Positions 1-9,052 of a stretch of DNA of 64,000 bases are shown one piece after another. Under the pieces are notes generated by a model that was not told the DNA's origin, made no database searches, and saw only the letters and a program-made list of their open reading frames with translations. Made by a program: the position numbers and the translations under genes. Each line of letters opens with the position of its first letter. Within the stretch, counting starts at the first letter, position 1. The stretch is from a virus, in the IMG/VR virus record IMGVR_UViG_3300028827_000129, positions 1 to 64,000 of that record; one strand, written 5' to 3'.

Positions 1-1794
1 GACACTGCGTATCGGTCGCTGAACAAGCAGTCTGTCTTCACGGACTACACGAACGATGATTATCGTCTTGCCGCATCTGATACGGATCTGGATGATGGCG
101 TTGATCTGTCTGCGATAGGTTCGCCGTCGCAGTTCTCCGACGACATCGAAGATAACACGCGCTCGACGTGGTATATCGGCGCGAGTGAGTATGCTTCAAG
201 CGGGTTACAAGTATATGAGTATATTGCTACTGGGGGCATTATAACAGGCGGAGATGCATCTTCTGTTTATACATCTACGTTTACTTTTACCAGTGGCGTA
301 ATAATTGGCGGCTTATCAAATAGTGCATATTCTTTATCATTTTACCCAACTAATGGCTGTTTAATTGGAGGAGATGCTATAGTTAGCAGTTCTTCACTGC
401 AAGATATAACGTTTAATATGTCTGGAGGCTCTTTATCTAGTGGTACAAGTTTATTTTCCTTTAATGTAAATTGGGTGCCTGTAAATGGGGCTATTCTTGG
501 TGGACAAGCAAACTGTTCTAAATCTGTTACTTTTAATATGTTAAGCGGGGTTTTAGTAGGAGGTTATGTAGATTACACTAAGCATGTAAATGTAATATCA
601 ACAGATGGAGCATTAATAAATGGCCAAACTACTATTAATTATACCGCTGATTTTGTAGCTGTAAACGGTCTAATTTCTGGAGGCAATGCCCTCTTTTCTC
701 AAGAGGTCAATTTCTTACCTTCCGCAGGCACATTAATAGGAGGAGCTTCTTTAATCACCACTGGAGAAATAACAACCTATGACTTTATAATGTCAGGAGG
801 TTGTATTGTAAGCAATAATATTCTACCATATTCTATTACTAATGCATTTTACATGAATGGCGGGTGTAGAATTGGTGGTTTTATAATTCCCGCCCATACA
901 ATGGTATTTAGAGGTGCTGCATTTTATGGCCCAGAATTAGTATTAAACGGTAAATTTATAAGAAATGATAATTCTGGTTGGCATGTAGACCCTCAGTCAG
1001 GTTCTAATATACAGAATGAACAACTTGTAATGGCTGGTCAGCCAAAAATGGTGTGGTATGACTTGAACGGCATAGTATTGGCAAACCATAGATATATATT
1101 TAAATTTTCTTTAACACATTATAACCCAGGCATTTATTCTTTAGGAATGACAGGCTGTTTTGATTTATACGAAACAGTTCCTGGGGATTACACTCATACT
1201 TTTACTGCACAAACAGATGCTGGTGCCTTTTTCATTCAACCCATTTCTCTAGGGGTTGATATTGCATTTGATAACTTTAGCTTAAAAGAGAAAAACCCAT
1301 ACAGAGGCGCATTAGCATCAGGAACAGCACAAGTAAATGCTTATCAGAACGTCTTAGGAGCTGCAGGAGCCATTGTCGGAGGCATACCTGGCATAAGTCT
1401 TACACATACATATGAAAGCCTCTCTGGGTGTCTCTGTGGAGGTCTGAGCATCTTTGAATCAGGAATGCTGCAACACCATATTTGTGATGGCGGTTGTATT
1501 GCTGGAGCAATTGCAGAAATATATAAAACACTGATAATTTCTGGAGAAAGCCATAGTAGAGCACTAAATTATTTGGGCGATATTCTAGCAAGACATGTAA
1601 AACATTATCAATGTCCTATACATAAATCTGTTTATGAATGCAAGAAATACAATTGTATGTTTCATAAACGATTTATCTCAGCATTGAAGAGTATACAGAG
1701 ACATGTCCATAAAAATGATAAAGTGGTTCTTAAGGATAGATATGGTAGATCCTTAAGAACCACTTCAGTAATTAACAAGAACAAAAAGTATTAA
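1..1794 (+). CDS. Glycine-rich repeat tail fibre or adhesin, 3' part (partial)
   Basis: The frame is open from base 1, so the start lies upstream of the window; 597 codons are seen. Roughly the first 400 residues carry a degenerate repeat of about 30 residues, each ending in a turn such as GCLIGG, GAILGG or GVLVGG. This suggests a beta-structured shaft. A middle segment (NGKFIRNDNSGW to FDNFSL, about bases 945-1285) reads like a jelly-roll carbohydrate-binding module of the CBM4/9 kind. The C-terminus is short, basic and Cys/His-containing. This is the only plus-strand gene, and it abuts the convergent gene at 1795 with no gap. The first 180 bases are about 53% GC and the rest much lower. A receptor-binding virion protein is inferred from the architecture only. 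Confidence 0.65.
   Translation, partial: DTAYRSLNKQSVFTDYTNDDYRLAASDTDLDDGVDLSAIGSPSQFSDDIEDNTRSTWYIGASEYASSGLQVYEYIATGGIITGGDASSVYTSTFTFTSGVIIGGLSNSAYSLSFYPTNGCLIGGDAIVSSSSLQDITFNMSGGSLSSGTSLFSFNVNWVPVNGAILGGQANCSKSVTFNMLSGVLVGGYVDYTKHVNVISTDGALINGQTTINYTADFVAVNGLISGGNALFSQEVNFLPSAGTLIGGASLITTGEITTYDFIMSGGCIVSNNILPYSITNAFYMNGGCRIGGFIIPAHTMVFRGAAFYGPELVLNGKFIRNDNSGWHVDPQSGSNIQNEQLVMAGQPKMVWYDLNGIVLANHRYIFKFSLTHYNPGIYSLGMTGCFDLYETVPGDYTHTFTAQTDAGAFFIQPISLGVDIAFDNFSLKEKNPYRGALASGTAQVNAYQNVLGAAGAIVGGIPGISLTHTYESLSGCLCGGLSIFESGMLQHHICDGGCIAGAIAEIYKTLIISGESHSRALNYLGDILARHVKHYQCPIHKSVYECKKYNCMFHKRFISALKSIQRHVHKNDKVVLKDRYGRSLRTTSVINKNKKY
1721..1765 (-). terminator. Terminator hairpin for the minus-strand operon, inside the convergent gene
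   Basis: A perfect 16-bp inverted repeat (AAGTGGTTCTTAAGGA at 1721-1736 and its complement at 1750-1765) surrounds a 13-base loop. Read on the minus strand, the stem is followed within a few bases by a U-rich stretch (TATCATTTTT). Read on the plus strand, no U-run follows. It therefore best fits termination of transcripts arriving from the minus-strand genes. It lies inside the last 25 codons of the plus-strand adhesin. Confidence 0.7.
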
Positions 1795-2181
1795 TTATTC
1801 ATCTGTATCTTCTTGTTCTTGTTTTGATGATACAATGCCGGACAATACTTTATTTGCTATTAACTTATTTTGTTTTTCTTCTATTGTTTCGGCTATATAT
1901 TTGCCCCATTCTTTCCAATATTCTTCATCTTTGTAAATATTTTTATCTCTTAATATTCTTTTTATTATTTTTATATTTGCTATATTTTCAGCCAGTAAGC
2001 TCTCCATCATCTCTACTTTCATAACAATAGGTTCTAAATAATCAACCATTTTTTGTAGTTCTGTTGTAACATGATTGATAAAATCTTCATAAGCCTTAAT
2101 AATAGCTTCTGGCTCTAAAGACATTTTAGTTTTTTTATCTGGATCTTTATCTGTTTTCTTCCAATCTATTTTTTTTGCCAT
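1795..2181 (-). CDS. Hypothetical protein, helical, 128 aa
   Basis: No family was recognised. The protein is rich in Lys and Glu, with a long stretch of heptad-like hydrophobics in the middle (FINHVTTELQKMVDYLEPI), which suggests a coiled coil. It has charged ends and no signal peptide. AGGAG lies 8 bases before the ATG. It is the last gene of the long minus-strand block: its stop codon directly abuts the stop of the plus-strand adhesin, and the block's terminator lies beyond it. A small structural or scaffolding role is possible but unsupported. Confidence 0.55.
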   Translation of the reverse strand: MAKKIDWKKTDKDPDKKTKMSLEPEAIIKAYEDFINHVTTELQKMVDYLEPIVMKVEMMESLLAENIANIKIIKRILRDKNIYKDEEYWKEWGKYIAETIEEKQNKLIANKVLSGIVSSKQEQEDTDE

Positions 2182-2201
2182 TTGTTAACTCCTAGTATAT
2201 T

Positions 2202-4262
2202 TTATTTAAAGTCTATAACGTAAACATAAGTTGGAACTCTTTTATTGTTAACGCCAAATAGTATTTGTGCAGGCTCGTCATGTACGCCCATTCTTTCTGC
2301 TAAGTCATCAGCTCCAGGTAAGCTCCCATTTCGAAATACCGGAATACCATTATAATTATTAATACCCCAATGATGCCAATGTCCTATAATCATAAAATCA
2401 TATTTATATTTTTTGTACCATCCTCCATACTTAGCTCTTGCTGATGGTGTATCCGTTTGAATAGGAGCAATATGCCTTATTAGTCCTTTATGTCCTTTTA
2501 CTTCGAAAATATTATAGTCGCCATATTTCACTTCTATGCCTATATTCTTATCACTATAATTATTGATAAGCATTTCTAATTGCTGATAAACAACATTGTC
2601 CCAGTTAGAATCTTCATGACCAGATGAATTCCCAGAAACGAAAGGTGGGCTTACCTTATTAAATCTAGTAATAAAAAAGCCAGTTTTTGTTTTTATACAA
2701 AAGCTCTTACCATCTTTATCTGGATTATCTATCTTCTTTTTAGTGTATTTAACAGTTTTTAATTTATCAGATATTACTATCTTATAATTATTTCTTTTAG
2801 TATTACGTTTTATTGTACTTATATCTTTTCCTAACATTAGACATATTGTTGATACTACGTCAAAAGTTTGCTTTGATGAAAATAAAAACTGTTGCTTATT
2901 GTCCTCTGCTATAGAAACTTCATCTAAAATAATTTCCAATTGTTTCTTATTAAATCTTATAAAGTCCCATGGCATTGTTTTTACTTTATTTAATTCTCTA
3001 TAAATTTTTAAAGCATAATTTTCTCCATATACACAAATTTTATATACAGGATTAGTACTTAGAGTAGGCTCTTTTGTTTCTATATATGGAATTTTATTTT
3101 CTTCCAATAATTTTTTCAAATGTTCTATTTTATGAAGCTTAGATAAGCGCCACTGCAATCTCGTCTTTTTCCCTGAATATTTTACAATTTCGCCATCTAC
3201 AATTAAATTAACTAATAACCTTAAATAATTGTCGCTATATACTTCTATTTGATCTTCTCTACAAATTGTACCTGGAGTATAAAATAAATTTTCTTTTGTA
3301 AAAATATTTTCTGCTTCTTTTGCTGTTTTTATTGTTTTATCAGCTAATAATAATTTATGGTCGAAAGTACATTGTAATAAAGGTAAATCTTTTGTATTGG
3401 CCGTGAATTCATACAATGTTTCATCGTCATTGTATTTAAATATAGATTCTGCCGGCTCAAATACAATGTTATTTTTTTCTATATCAACTTGTGCAATTAA
3501 ATCATCTAACGTTACATCTTCAATTTTTTTATACCCAACATTAGTCAAAACTTCAAAATAACCAGGAAGGCATCTGCCATGATTACCTTTTACTGCTATT
3601 ATCCTTACATTATCAACTAATTTTCTACATTCCAATATAAATTCCCAAATTGTTTTTGTGGCCGATTTAACTTGTTCTACAACAAAAGAATCAATATGAT
3701 ATGATTGAGTTTCATAAATTGTTTCATTATCTACAATATCCCCTACTAGACAAATAACGATCTCATCAATTTTCACACCTTTTCTTGCATATGAAATGAC
3801 TTCAAAAATTTTCTCTCTTAATTTCTTAAATCTTTCTTTTGCTATTTCTGTGTTATAAACAACCTTTTCCCCGTCTTTTACTACTTTACCAAAGTGCGTA
3901 TCACTAATTGCCACAACAATACTTTCATTGCTGGAAACTTTTGGCTGAAGTATATGTTTTTTTGACTTTATTTTAAATTCTTTTTTTAGATTTACCAATT
4001 CTTTAAAACTATCATTTAAAAGTTGTCTAATTCTTGATGATGGAACTTTCTTAATAATAATATCTTCTTCTTCATCATCTGTAATTATCTCTATTTCTTC
4101 ACTATTGTCTATGCGTTTAATTTTTTTCCTAATTGCTTCTGGTGATCTATGATATCCATTTTCTTCTAACAAATGAGCTAATTCTACATAACTTAAGTTA
4201 TGTCTATTGTCATTTATAATCGACAATTCCTCTTCTGACCATGAGCTAATATTGATTCTCAT
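2202..4262 (-). CDS. Metallophosphoesterase interrupted by an intein
   Basis: Residues 1-60 look like a small helical DNA-binding region (SxEEL..I and SPEAIRKKI). Residues 113-230 and 546-686 form a calcineurin-like phosphoesterase. The metal-site motifs are SDTHFGK (D121, H123), GDIVDN (D175), GNHGR (N227, H228) and, after the insert, GHWHHWG. The coding sequence is cut at residue 231 by a 315-residue intein starting LPG after Cys231 and ending at Asn545 before Ser546. Joined exteins read GNHGR-SSGHEDSNWD, a continuous active-site segment. Spliced length would be 371 aa. AGAGGTG precedes the ATG. SbcD/Mre11-like or phage serine/threonine phosphatase-like activity is possible; the substrate is unknown. 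The placement beside replication genes favours DNA metabolism. Confidence 0.85.
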   Translation of the reverse strand: MRINISSWSEEELSIINDNRHNLSYVELAHLLEENGYHRSPEAIRKKIKRIDNSEEIEIITDDEEEDIIIKKVPSSRIRQLLNDSFKELVNLKKEFKIKSKKHILQPKVSSNESIVVAISDTHFGKVVKDGEKVVYNTEIAKERFKKLREKIFEVISYARKGVKIDEIVICLVGDIVDNETIYETQSYHIDSFVVEQVKSATKTIWEFILECRKLVDNVRIIAVKGNHGRCLPGYFEVLTNVGYKKIEDVTLDDLIAQVDIEKNNIVFEPAESIFKYNDDETLYEFTANTKDLPLLQCTFDHKLLLADKTIKTAKEAENIFTKENLFYTPGTICREDQIEVYSDNYLRLLVNLIVDGEIVKYSGKKTRLQWRLSKLHKIEHLKKLLEENKIPYIETKEPTLSTNPVYKICVYGENYALKIYRELNKVKTMPWDFIRFNKKQLEIILDEVSIAEDNKQQFLFSSKQTFDVVSTICLMLGKDISTIKRNTKRNNYKIVISDKLKTVKYTKKKIDNPDKDGKSFCIKTKTGFFITRFNKVSPPFVSGNSSGHEDSNWDNVVYQQLEMLINNYSDKNIGIEVKYGDYNIFEVKGHKGLIRHIAPIQTDTPSARAKYGGWYKKYKYDFMIIGHWHHWGINNYNGIPVFRNGSLPGADDLAERMGVHDEPAQILFGVNNKRVPTYVYVIDFK
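2628..3572 (-). mobile_element. Intein with LAGLIDADG-like homing endonuclease domain
   Basis: It covers residues 231-545 of the phosphoesterase. Block A is CLPGYFEVLT at the N-terminus; block B is CTFDHKLLLADK with the conserved His; block F/G is FCIKTKTGFFITRFN to FVSGN, followed by Ser +1. The centre (about 170 residues) contains YLRLLVNLIVDGEIV, which resembles a degenerate first LAGLIDADG helix; a second motif is less clear. The penultimate residue is Gly, not the usual His, as is seen in other phage inteins ending TGN-S. Insertion at a catalytic motif is typical because such sites are conserved. Splicing competence is inferred from intact Cys1, block B His and Asn-Ser. Confidence 0.9.
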
Positions 4263-4274
4263 ATTTACACCTCT

Positions 4275-5081
4275 TTAATTTTTTAACATATCTTTTGTAA
4301 CACTGAGATCAAAACAAGTCCATGCATCCCACATAAAGTCTTGAATATATCTATAATCTAAATATCCATATCCTTTATCTCCCCAATTTGCAGACCAAGA
4401 GTTTTTGAATTTCACTCTTCTAGTTTTATCGTCGTATCCAACAATGCATACCGCATGACCTCCTAAGCAATATTTTGAGTTACTTGGATATTGAACATAT
4501 CCATCGGGAGTTGGCTTAAACATCTCTTCATAACATCCAATTCCTATTACAACTGGCGATCTAGTTAGGGCAGCTTTTAGTTCTAATAAATTATTAATCC
4601 TAGTATATTCACCAATACGTGTCCATCTTGCAATTAATGTAGCCCAAGATTCAGGGCTTCCTTTGAATTCGTCATTATATTCCCATGCTCCTTCTGTTGG
4701 TGTGCCTAACTTTTGCAAAACTTTTAACCCATAACGAATACTTGTGCCTTCAATATTAGGCCATGGGTCTATTTCTTTGCATTTATAGTAAAGCCATTGT
4801 TCTGATAAATCATAGGGTTTACCGTGCCTATGGTCTTTCTTTCCTGCTGCTACTTCTGCTTTATGTTCTTTAGTTTCTTGCCATTCCTTTAATGCAGTTA
4901 AAGCAAAAGCTACGCAGCTACCTAATTTTCCTTGATTTTTCACTGGAGTCATTTCTTCAGTATAATCAATAAAAACCGGCAAACTTTTTATTAATTCATA
5001 CTGAGTTTTATAAGGCATTCTAGTTAATACTGCATGGTCTCTCATGTCATGCGGATCCTTCATTAAGTTAAACATTTGCAT
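4275..5081 (-). CDS. Papain-like cysteine protease (C1 family)
   Basis: The catalytic signature is complete in papain order: the oxyanion Gln and nucleophile Cys in VKNQGKLGSCVAF, His in GGHAVCIVGYDD, and Asn in FKNSWSANWGDKGYGYL. There is no signal peptide, so it acts in the cytoplasm or is packaged. A further in-frame ATG at 5093 belongs to ATGGAGG, which is really the ribosome site; the ATG at 5081, 5 bases after GGAGG, is the better start (268 aa). There is no long propeptide. Its role is unknown. It lies immediately downstream of the DNA polymerase genes. Peptidases of this family have been noted with amidoligase systems, but the island here is 14 kb away. Confidence 0.85.
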   Translation of the reverse strand: MQMFNLMKDPHDMRDHAVLTRMPYKTQYELIKSLPVFIDYTEEMTPVKNQGKLGSCVAFALTALKEWQETKEHKAEVAAGKKDHRHGKPYDLSEQWLYYKCKEIDPWPNIEGTSIRYGLKVLQKLGTPTEGAWEYNDEFKGSPESWATLIARWTRIGEYTRINNLLELKAALTRSPVVIGIGCYEEMFKPTPDGYVQYPSNSKYCLGGHAVCIVGYDDKTRRVKFKNSWSANWGDKGYGYLDYRYIQDFMWDAWTCFDLSVTKDMLKN

Positions 5082-5092
5082 ACTTACCTCCA

Positions 5093-7510
5093 TTAAATTA
5101 GCTTTCTGAAAATATATTCTTTATTATTTAAATTTATTATAATTTCTTTATTCGTATAAGTTCCCATAAAATCAAAATCAGGTCGTGAATTTATAAAATT
5201 GAAACCAGGCTGTAAATTTATACATTTAACTTTTTCTTTTTGTATTTTCTTAACATTTAATTTAGGTTCTAAAATAGCCTTTACATTTAATCTTGGTTCT
5301 GACTTTAACTTATTTAACGTACCTCGAAATATATAAATTTTGCCTTCTTCAAATTGATTTGGATTTATGTTATATGCCGATGCCTCTAAGAAGGAAGATT
5401 CACCTGATATAAAAAACTTCATTATAATCTTGCCGGACCTTGTCTTAATTGTTTCTACGTTTTCTAAACTTCCTATGATATCAACTTTTTGAAAATTTCT
5501 TAATTTATTTACATCTTCACATCTTAACCCTCCTGTATAAAATGAAACTGCATGTTTATATGGATAAAATCCATATGTTTGTCTTTCCATAAAAGTCAAT
5601 TCTATTTCATTATATCTAGTTTCAGGCTCAATCATATAATAATCTAACAATCTTTCTTGTTTTAATTTGTTAATTAAATCGTGTTTAAAAATTTCTTCCT
5701 CTTCCATTGAACCAAAACGTTGACTAGCAGCTTCTTTATTTACACGAGCCATAATTCTTATCATTTTGTCTCTATTTTTCTTTTTAATCGTATATAAATG
5801 ATCAACATTAGCAAATAGTTTTGATCTATCTGATTCTATTTCATCAAAAGCTCCAGCTAGTATTAATGATTTGGTTACAGATGTATCAACAATTGTTGTA
5901 TTAATCCTCTTAACAAAGTCTATTAAGTTCTTAAATGGTCGAGCTTTTATAATTTCTTTTGCAGATTTTTTACTCAATCCTTTAATTGAAGCCAATCCAA
6001 AACGTATTCCATCAGACTCTATTTTAAAGCTACTTGTAGAATGATTAATAGAAGGTGGGTATAACTTAAGCCCATTTTTTTGTGCGTCGCAACAATAAAT
6101 CATTAATTTAACAGAATCGTTAAAGACTGATGACATTAATGCTGTCATATATTCTTTAAGAAAATGTGTTTTAAGATATGCAGTTTGATAAGTAATAAAG
6201 CTATAAGCTACAGCATGTGATTTATTGAACCCATATTCAGCAAAAGCGGCCATTTGGTCAAAAATCTTATTTGCTATATTTTTATCAATATTATTTTTTA
6301 TGCAACCATCAACAAATTTAACACGCTCTGACTCTACTTTATTAACAAGTTTTTTACCTAGAATTTTTCTTAATCCATCAGCTTCAGCAAGTGAATATCC
6401 TGCAAGTTCTCTTGCAATAGCCATAACTTGTTCTTGAAAGATTAGAATGCCATGTGTACTAGCTAATATTTTTTCTAGTTTAGGATGTAGGAGATTGATT
6501 GTAGAGCCATTAAATTTATTTTTAACATAAAGGTCACACATTCCTAATTGGATTGGTCCTGGGCGAAATAAGGCGTTTATATCAGCTATATCACTAATGT
6601 TTTGTGGAACAACTTGCTTAACAAGTTCTGTAATTGCCGACCCTTCTAACTGAAATATTCCTACTGTGTTACCTAAAGCTAGTTGTTTATATGTCTCTTT
6701 ATCATCGAAGGGAATATTATCAATATCCAATTCGATATTTTGAGTTTCTTTTATAAGTTGTTTTGTTTTATTGATAACTGTTAAAGTTTTAAGCCCTAGA
6801 ATATCAAATTTAACAATTCCTAGATCTTCTAGAGCACGCATATCATACTGCGTAACTTTTTCTTTTTTAATAAGTCCTATAGGCGTATAGTCGTATAATG
6901 AAGTATCAGCTATAGCAACACCAGCGGCATGTTGTCCAACATGCCGCATAAGCCCTTCTAATTTTAGCGCATATTGAATAATTTTAGAATTCTTAATTTT
7001 ATTAAGCCTTGGTTCTAGCTTTAGAGCTTCCTCTAAGCTTAATTGCTGACCAGCTACACCGTCAGGAATTAGTTTGGCAATTTTATCTACTTCCTTTAGG
7101 TCTATTTTTAATACTCTACCAATATCTCTTATGGCAGTTTTGGCAAACATACTGCCATAAGTACCAATTCTAGCAACTTTATGTTCTCCATATTTTTCAA
7201 TAAGATATTGAAAAATTTCTTCTCTTCTTTCTTTACAAAAATCCATGTCAATATCTGGCAAAGAGCCAGTTTTGACATTAACTAATCCTTTAGGTTCTTC
7301 GTCAGTTACGCCAAGACAATAAGCAATAGAAGAGTTGCATTTATTAGGCTTGCCTTGAATATTTTTATCTAATAAGTCTTTAAAATAATCTATTATCCAT
7401 GGATTGGTTTTAATTAAGTTGATTTCAAAATTTAACCAATCTTTTGGAACAGTTCTTTTTAGTTCTAATGACTTTTCTTTAATTAGTGAAATAAATTTTT
7501 CTTTAGTCAT
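5093..7510 (-). CDS. dnaE: DNA polymerase III alpha (DnaE type), C-terminal half
   Basis: It carries the polymerase core after the split: LPDIDMDFC with the first catalytic Asp pair, GTYGSMFAKTAIRDIGRVL, the long fingers region (FRPGPIQLGM, HGILIFQEQVM), FNKSHAVAYSFITYQTAYLK, and a C-terminal OB-like region. It pairs with the separate upstream gene that supplies the PHP and early palm; together they make about 1197 aa, close to a normal DnaE. Its first 80 residues hold a degenerate second copy of the palm segment just before the catalytic motif (NSSIAYCLGVTDEEP). An alternative in-frame ATG lies at 7528, inside the upstream gene. The start at 7510 leaves one base after the upstream TAA, so translation is probably coupled. 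It polymerises phage DNA. Confidence 0.9.
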   Translation of the reverse strand: MTKEKFISLIKEKSLELKRTVPKDWLNFEINLIKTNPWIIDYFKDLLDKNIQGKPNKCNSSIAYCLGVTDEEPKGLVNVKTGSLPDIDMDFCKERREEIFQYLIEKYGEHKVARIGTYGSMFAKTAIRDIGRVLKIDLKEVDKIAKLIPDGVAGQQLSLEEALKLEPRLNKIKNSKIIQYALKLEGLMRHVGQHAAGVAIADTSLYDYTPIGLIKKEKVTQYDMRALEDLGIVKFDILGLKTLTVINKTKQLIKETQNIELDIDNIPFDDKETYKQLALGNTVGIFQLEGSAITELVKQVVPQNISDIADINALFRPGPIQLGMCDLYVKNKFNGSTINLLHPKLEKILASTHGILIFQEQVMAIARELAGYSLAEADGLRKILGKKLVNKVESERVKFVDGCIKNNIDKNIANKIFDQMAAFAEYGFNKSHAVAYSFITYQTAYLKTHFLKEYMTALMSSVFNDSVKLMIYCCDAQKNGLKLYPPSINHSTSSFKIESDGIRFGLASIKGLSKKSAKEIIKARPFKNLIDFVKRINTTIVDTSVTKSLILAGAFDEIESDRSKLFANVDHLYTIKKKNRDKMIRIMARVNKEAASQRFGSMEEEEIFKHDLINKLKQERLLDYYMIEPETRYNEIELTFMERQTYGFYPYKHAVSFYTGGLRCEDVNKLRNFQKVDIIGSLENVETIKTRSGKIIMKFFISGESSFLEASAYNINPNQFEEGKIYIFRGTLNKLKSEPRLNVKAILEPKLNVKKIQKEKVKCINLQPGFNFINSRPDFDFMGTYTNKEIIINLNNKEYIFRKLI

Positions 7511-7511
7511 A

Positions 7512-8690
7512 TTATTTCTCAAAATCATAAAGTGGGACTGGCACTCTGCCTGGATTTAAAAACCTTTCAAAATATAATCCATATTCTAAAGGATCAACTT
7601 TAGTTATATCTAAACAATATGTTACAAGACTTCCTGCAGAACTACCTCTACCTGCTCCAGTTTCAATTCCTTTATTTTTAGCAGTTTGAATTATATCTTT
7701 AATAATTAAAAAGTAGCTCTCAAAATCCATAAGATCTATTTGTTTTAATTCATATTCTAACCTATCAATATACTTTTTTGATGGTTTAGGAAATTTCTTT
7801 TTGAAACCTGCATATACAGCTCTTTTAAATTCTTCTTTATCATTCTCAATTTTCGGGATTTTTGGAATGCCCAAAGTTAATGTTATATCAATTTGATTAG
7901 CAATTTTAATTGTATTTGTTAAGACTTCTGGCATATGTCCCCATCTTTCCCACATTGTTTCTGGTGATTTAACATAAGTCTCTTCTGTTGTGAATTGTAA
8001 GTTGCCTCCTGTGCCGATTGATAAGAGGATTCTATGAGCCTCTGAATCGTTGGCATCAAGATAATGGCAGTCTGAAGTGATGATAACAGGAATTTTAGCA
8101 TCTTTTGAAAGTTTTAATATCTCCTTATTGAGTTTAACCTGGTCTTCTAGATCAGGTAAATCTTGTATTTCAAGATAAAAATTATTATCAAAAATTTCTT
8201 GGTAATATAAAGCTAATTTTAAAGCTTTTTCATATAAGCCATTTGATATTAATTTTGCTATCTTTCCTTTAAAACATGCACTTGTAGCAATAAGATTATC
8301 TCCATATTTTTCTAATAATTCATGATCAACCCTTGGCACATAATAAAATCCTTCCTCATAAGCTAATGAGGAAAGTTTTACTAGATTTTTATATCCTTGG
8401 TTATTTTTAGCTAATAAAATCATATGATACGCATAATCATATCCTTCTATTTTTTCTTTTCTATACCTTTCAAAAGGTGATACATATACTTCACATCCAA
8501 TAATTGGCTTAACATTATGTTTTTTCATATCAACATAGAAATTATATGCCCTACGCATATTGCCATGATCAGTAATAGCACAAGCTTCCATATTGTATTT
8601 AGCACACTTTTCAGCCAAATTGGATGTTTTTATCATTCCGTCTAAATTACTGCCATCTGTATGAAGATGTAAATGAACGTATTGTTTCAT
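7512..8690 (-). CDS. dnaE: DNA polymerase III alpha (DnaE type), N-terminal half with PHP domain
   Basis: Residues 1-200 are a PHP domain (YVHLHLHTDGS, CAITDHGNM, IIGCEVYVSP, TSDCHYLD). Residues 280-392 run into the palm with GAGRGSSAGSLVTYC and YFERFLNPGR. The protein then stops after VPVPLYDFEK, exactly where an intact DnaE continues with PDIDxDF. The catalytic Asp residues are in the next gene. No intein motifs are seen at either edge, so assembly must be non-covalent or the split is a genuine gene fission. No clear Shine-Dalgarno precedes the ATG, which lies 2 bases after the thermonuclease stop. Confidence 0.9.
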   Translation of the reverse strand: MKQYVHLHLHTDGSNLDGMIKTSNLAEKCAKYNMEACAITDHGNMRRAYNFYVDMKKHNVKPIIGCEVYVSPFERYRKEKIEGYDYAYHMILLAKNNQGYKNLVKLSSLAYEEGFYYVPRVDHELLEKYGDNLIATSACFKGKIAKLISNGLYEKALKLALYYQEIFDNNFYLEIQDLPDLEDQVKLNKEILKLSKDAKIPVIITSDCHYLDANDSEAHRILLSIGTGGNLQFTTEETYVKSPETMWERWGHMPEVLTNTIKIANQIDITLTLGIPKIPKIENDKEEFKRAVYAGFKKKFPKPSKKYIDRLEYELKQIDLMDFESYFLIIKDIIQTAKNKGIETGAGRGSSAGSLVTYCLDITKVDPLEYGLYFERFLNPGRVPVPLYDFEK

Positions 8691-8692
8691 AA

Positions 8693-9052
8693 TTATTTAA
8701 TGTATTTATCAGCAAAGCCGTTTTTTAACATTTCAAGATTTACATTAATATCTCCCTTATATACAAAACCTAGTAATCTGCCGTATTTATCTGGCTTATC
8801 ACTTAATGTTTTTACTATCAAATCACCTTTGTTTTTGCTGATAATATCTATTAATGCTTGTTTTGATTTTAATCCTTTTGTTTTTTCTTTACCTCTTACT
8901 TCTGGTGCATTAATGCCTGCTAAACGAATTTTAATATTTCTTAACCATACATGACAACCTAAATCAAGATTAACTGTAATTGTATCGCCATCATATATAT
9001 CTACAAGTTCTATTTTATAAAAATACAAACTTTTTTTGTTAAAGTTGTCCAT
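8693..9052 (-). CDS. Thermonuclease (SNase-like)
   Basis: It is a staphylococcal nuclease-type OB-fold nuclease, 119 aa. Motifs are VDIYDGDTITVNLDLG (metal-binding Asp), IRLAGINAPEVRGKEK (catalytic Arg and Glu), DKYGRLLGFVY (second Arg) and a C-terminal LKNGFADKY. It would cut DNA or RNA in a calcium-dependent way. No signal peptide is seen, which suggests an intracellular role. The start ATG overlaps the recA stop in TAATG, with AGGTG upstream; a GTG at 9061 is a weaker alternative. It is co-transcribed between recA and the polymerase. Confidence 0.88.
   Translation of the reverse strand: MDNFNKKSLYFYKIELVDIYDGDTITVNLDLGCHVWLRNIKIRLAGINAPEVRGKEKTKGLKSKQALIDIISKNKGDLIVKTLSDKPDKYGRLLGFVYKGDINVNLEMLKNGFADKYIK

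Noticed and set aside
7490-7540. Split intein between the DnaE halves
   Set aside because: No Cys-start block A, block B or Asn-terminal block is present at the edges of either half.
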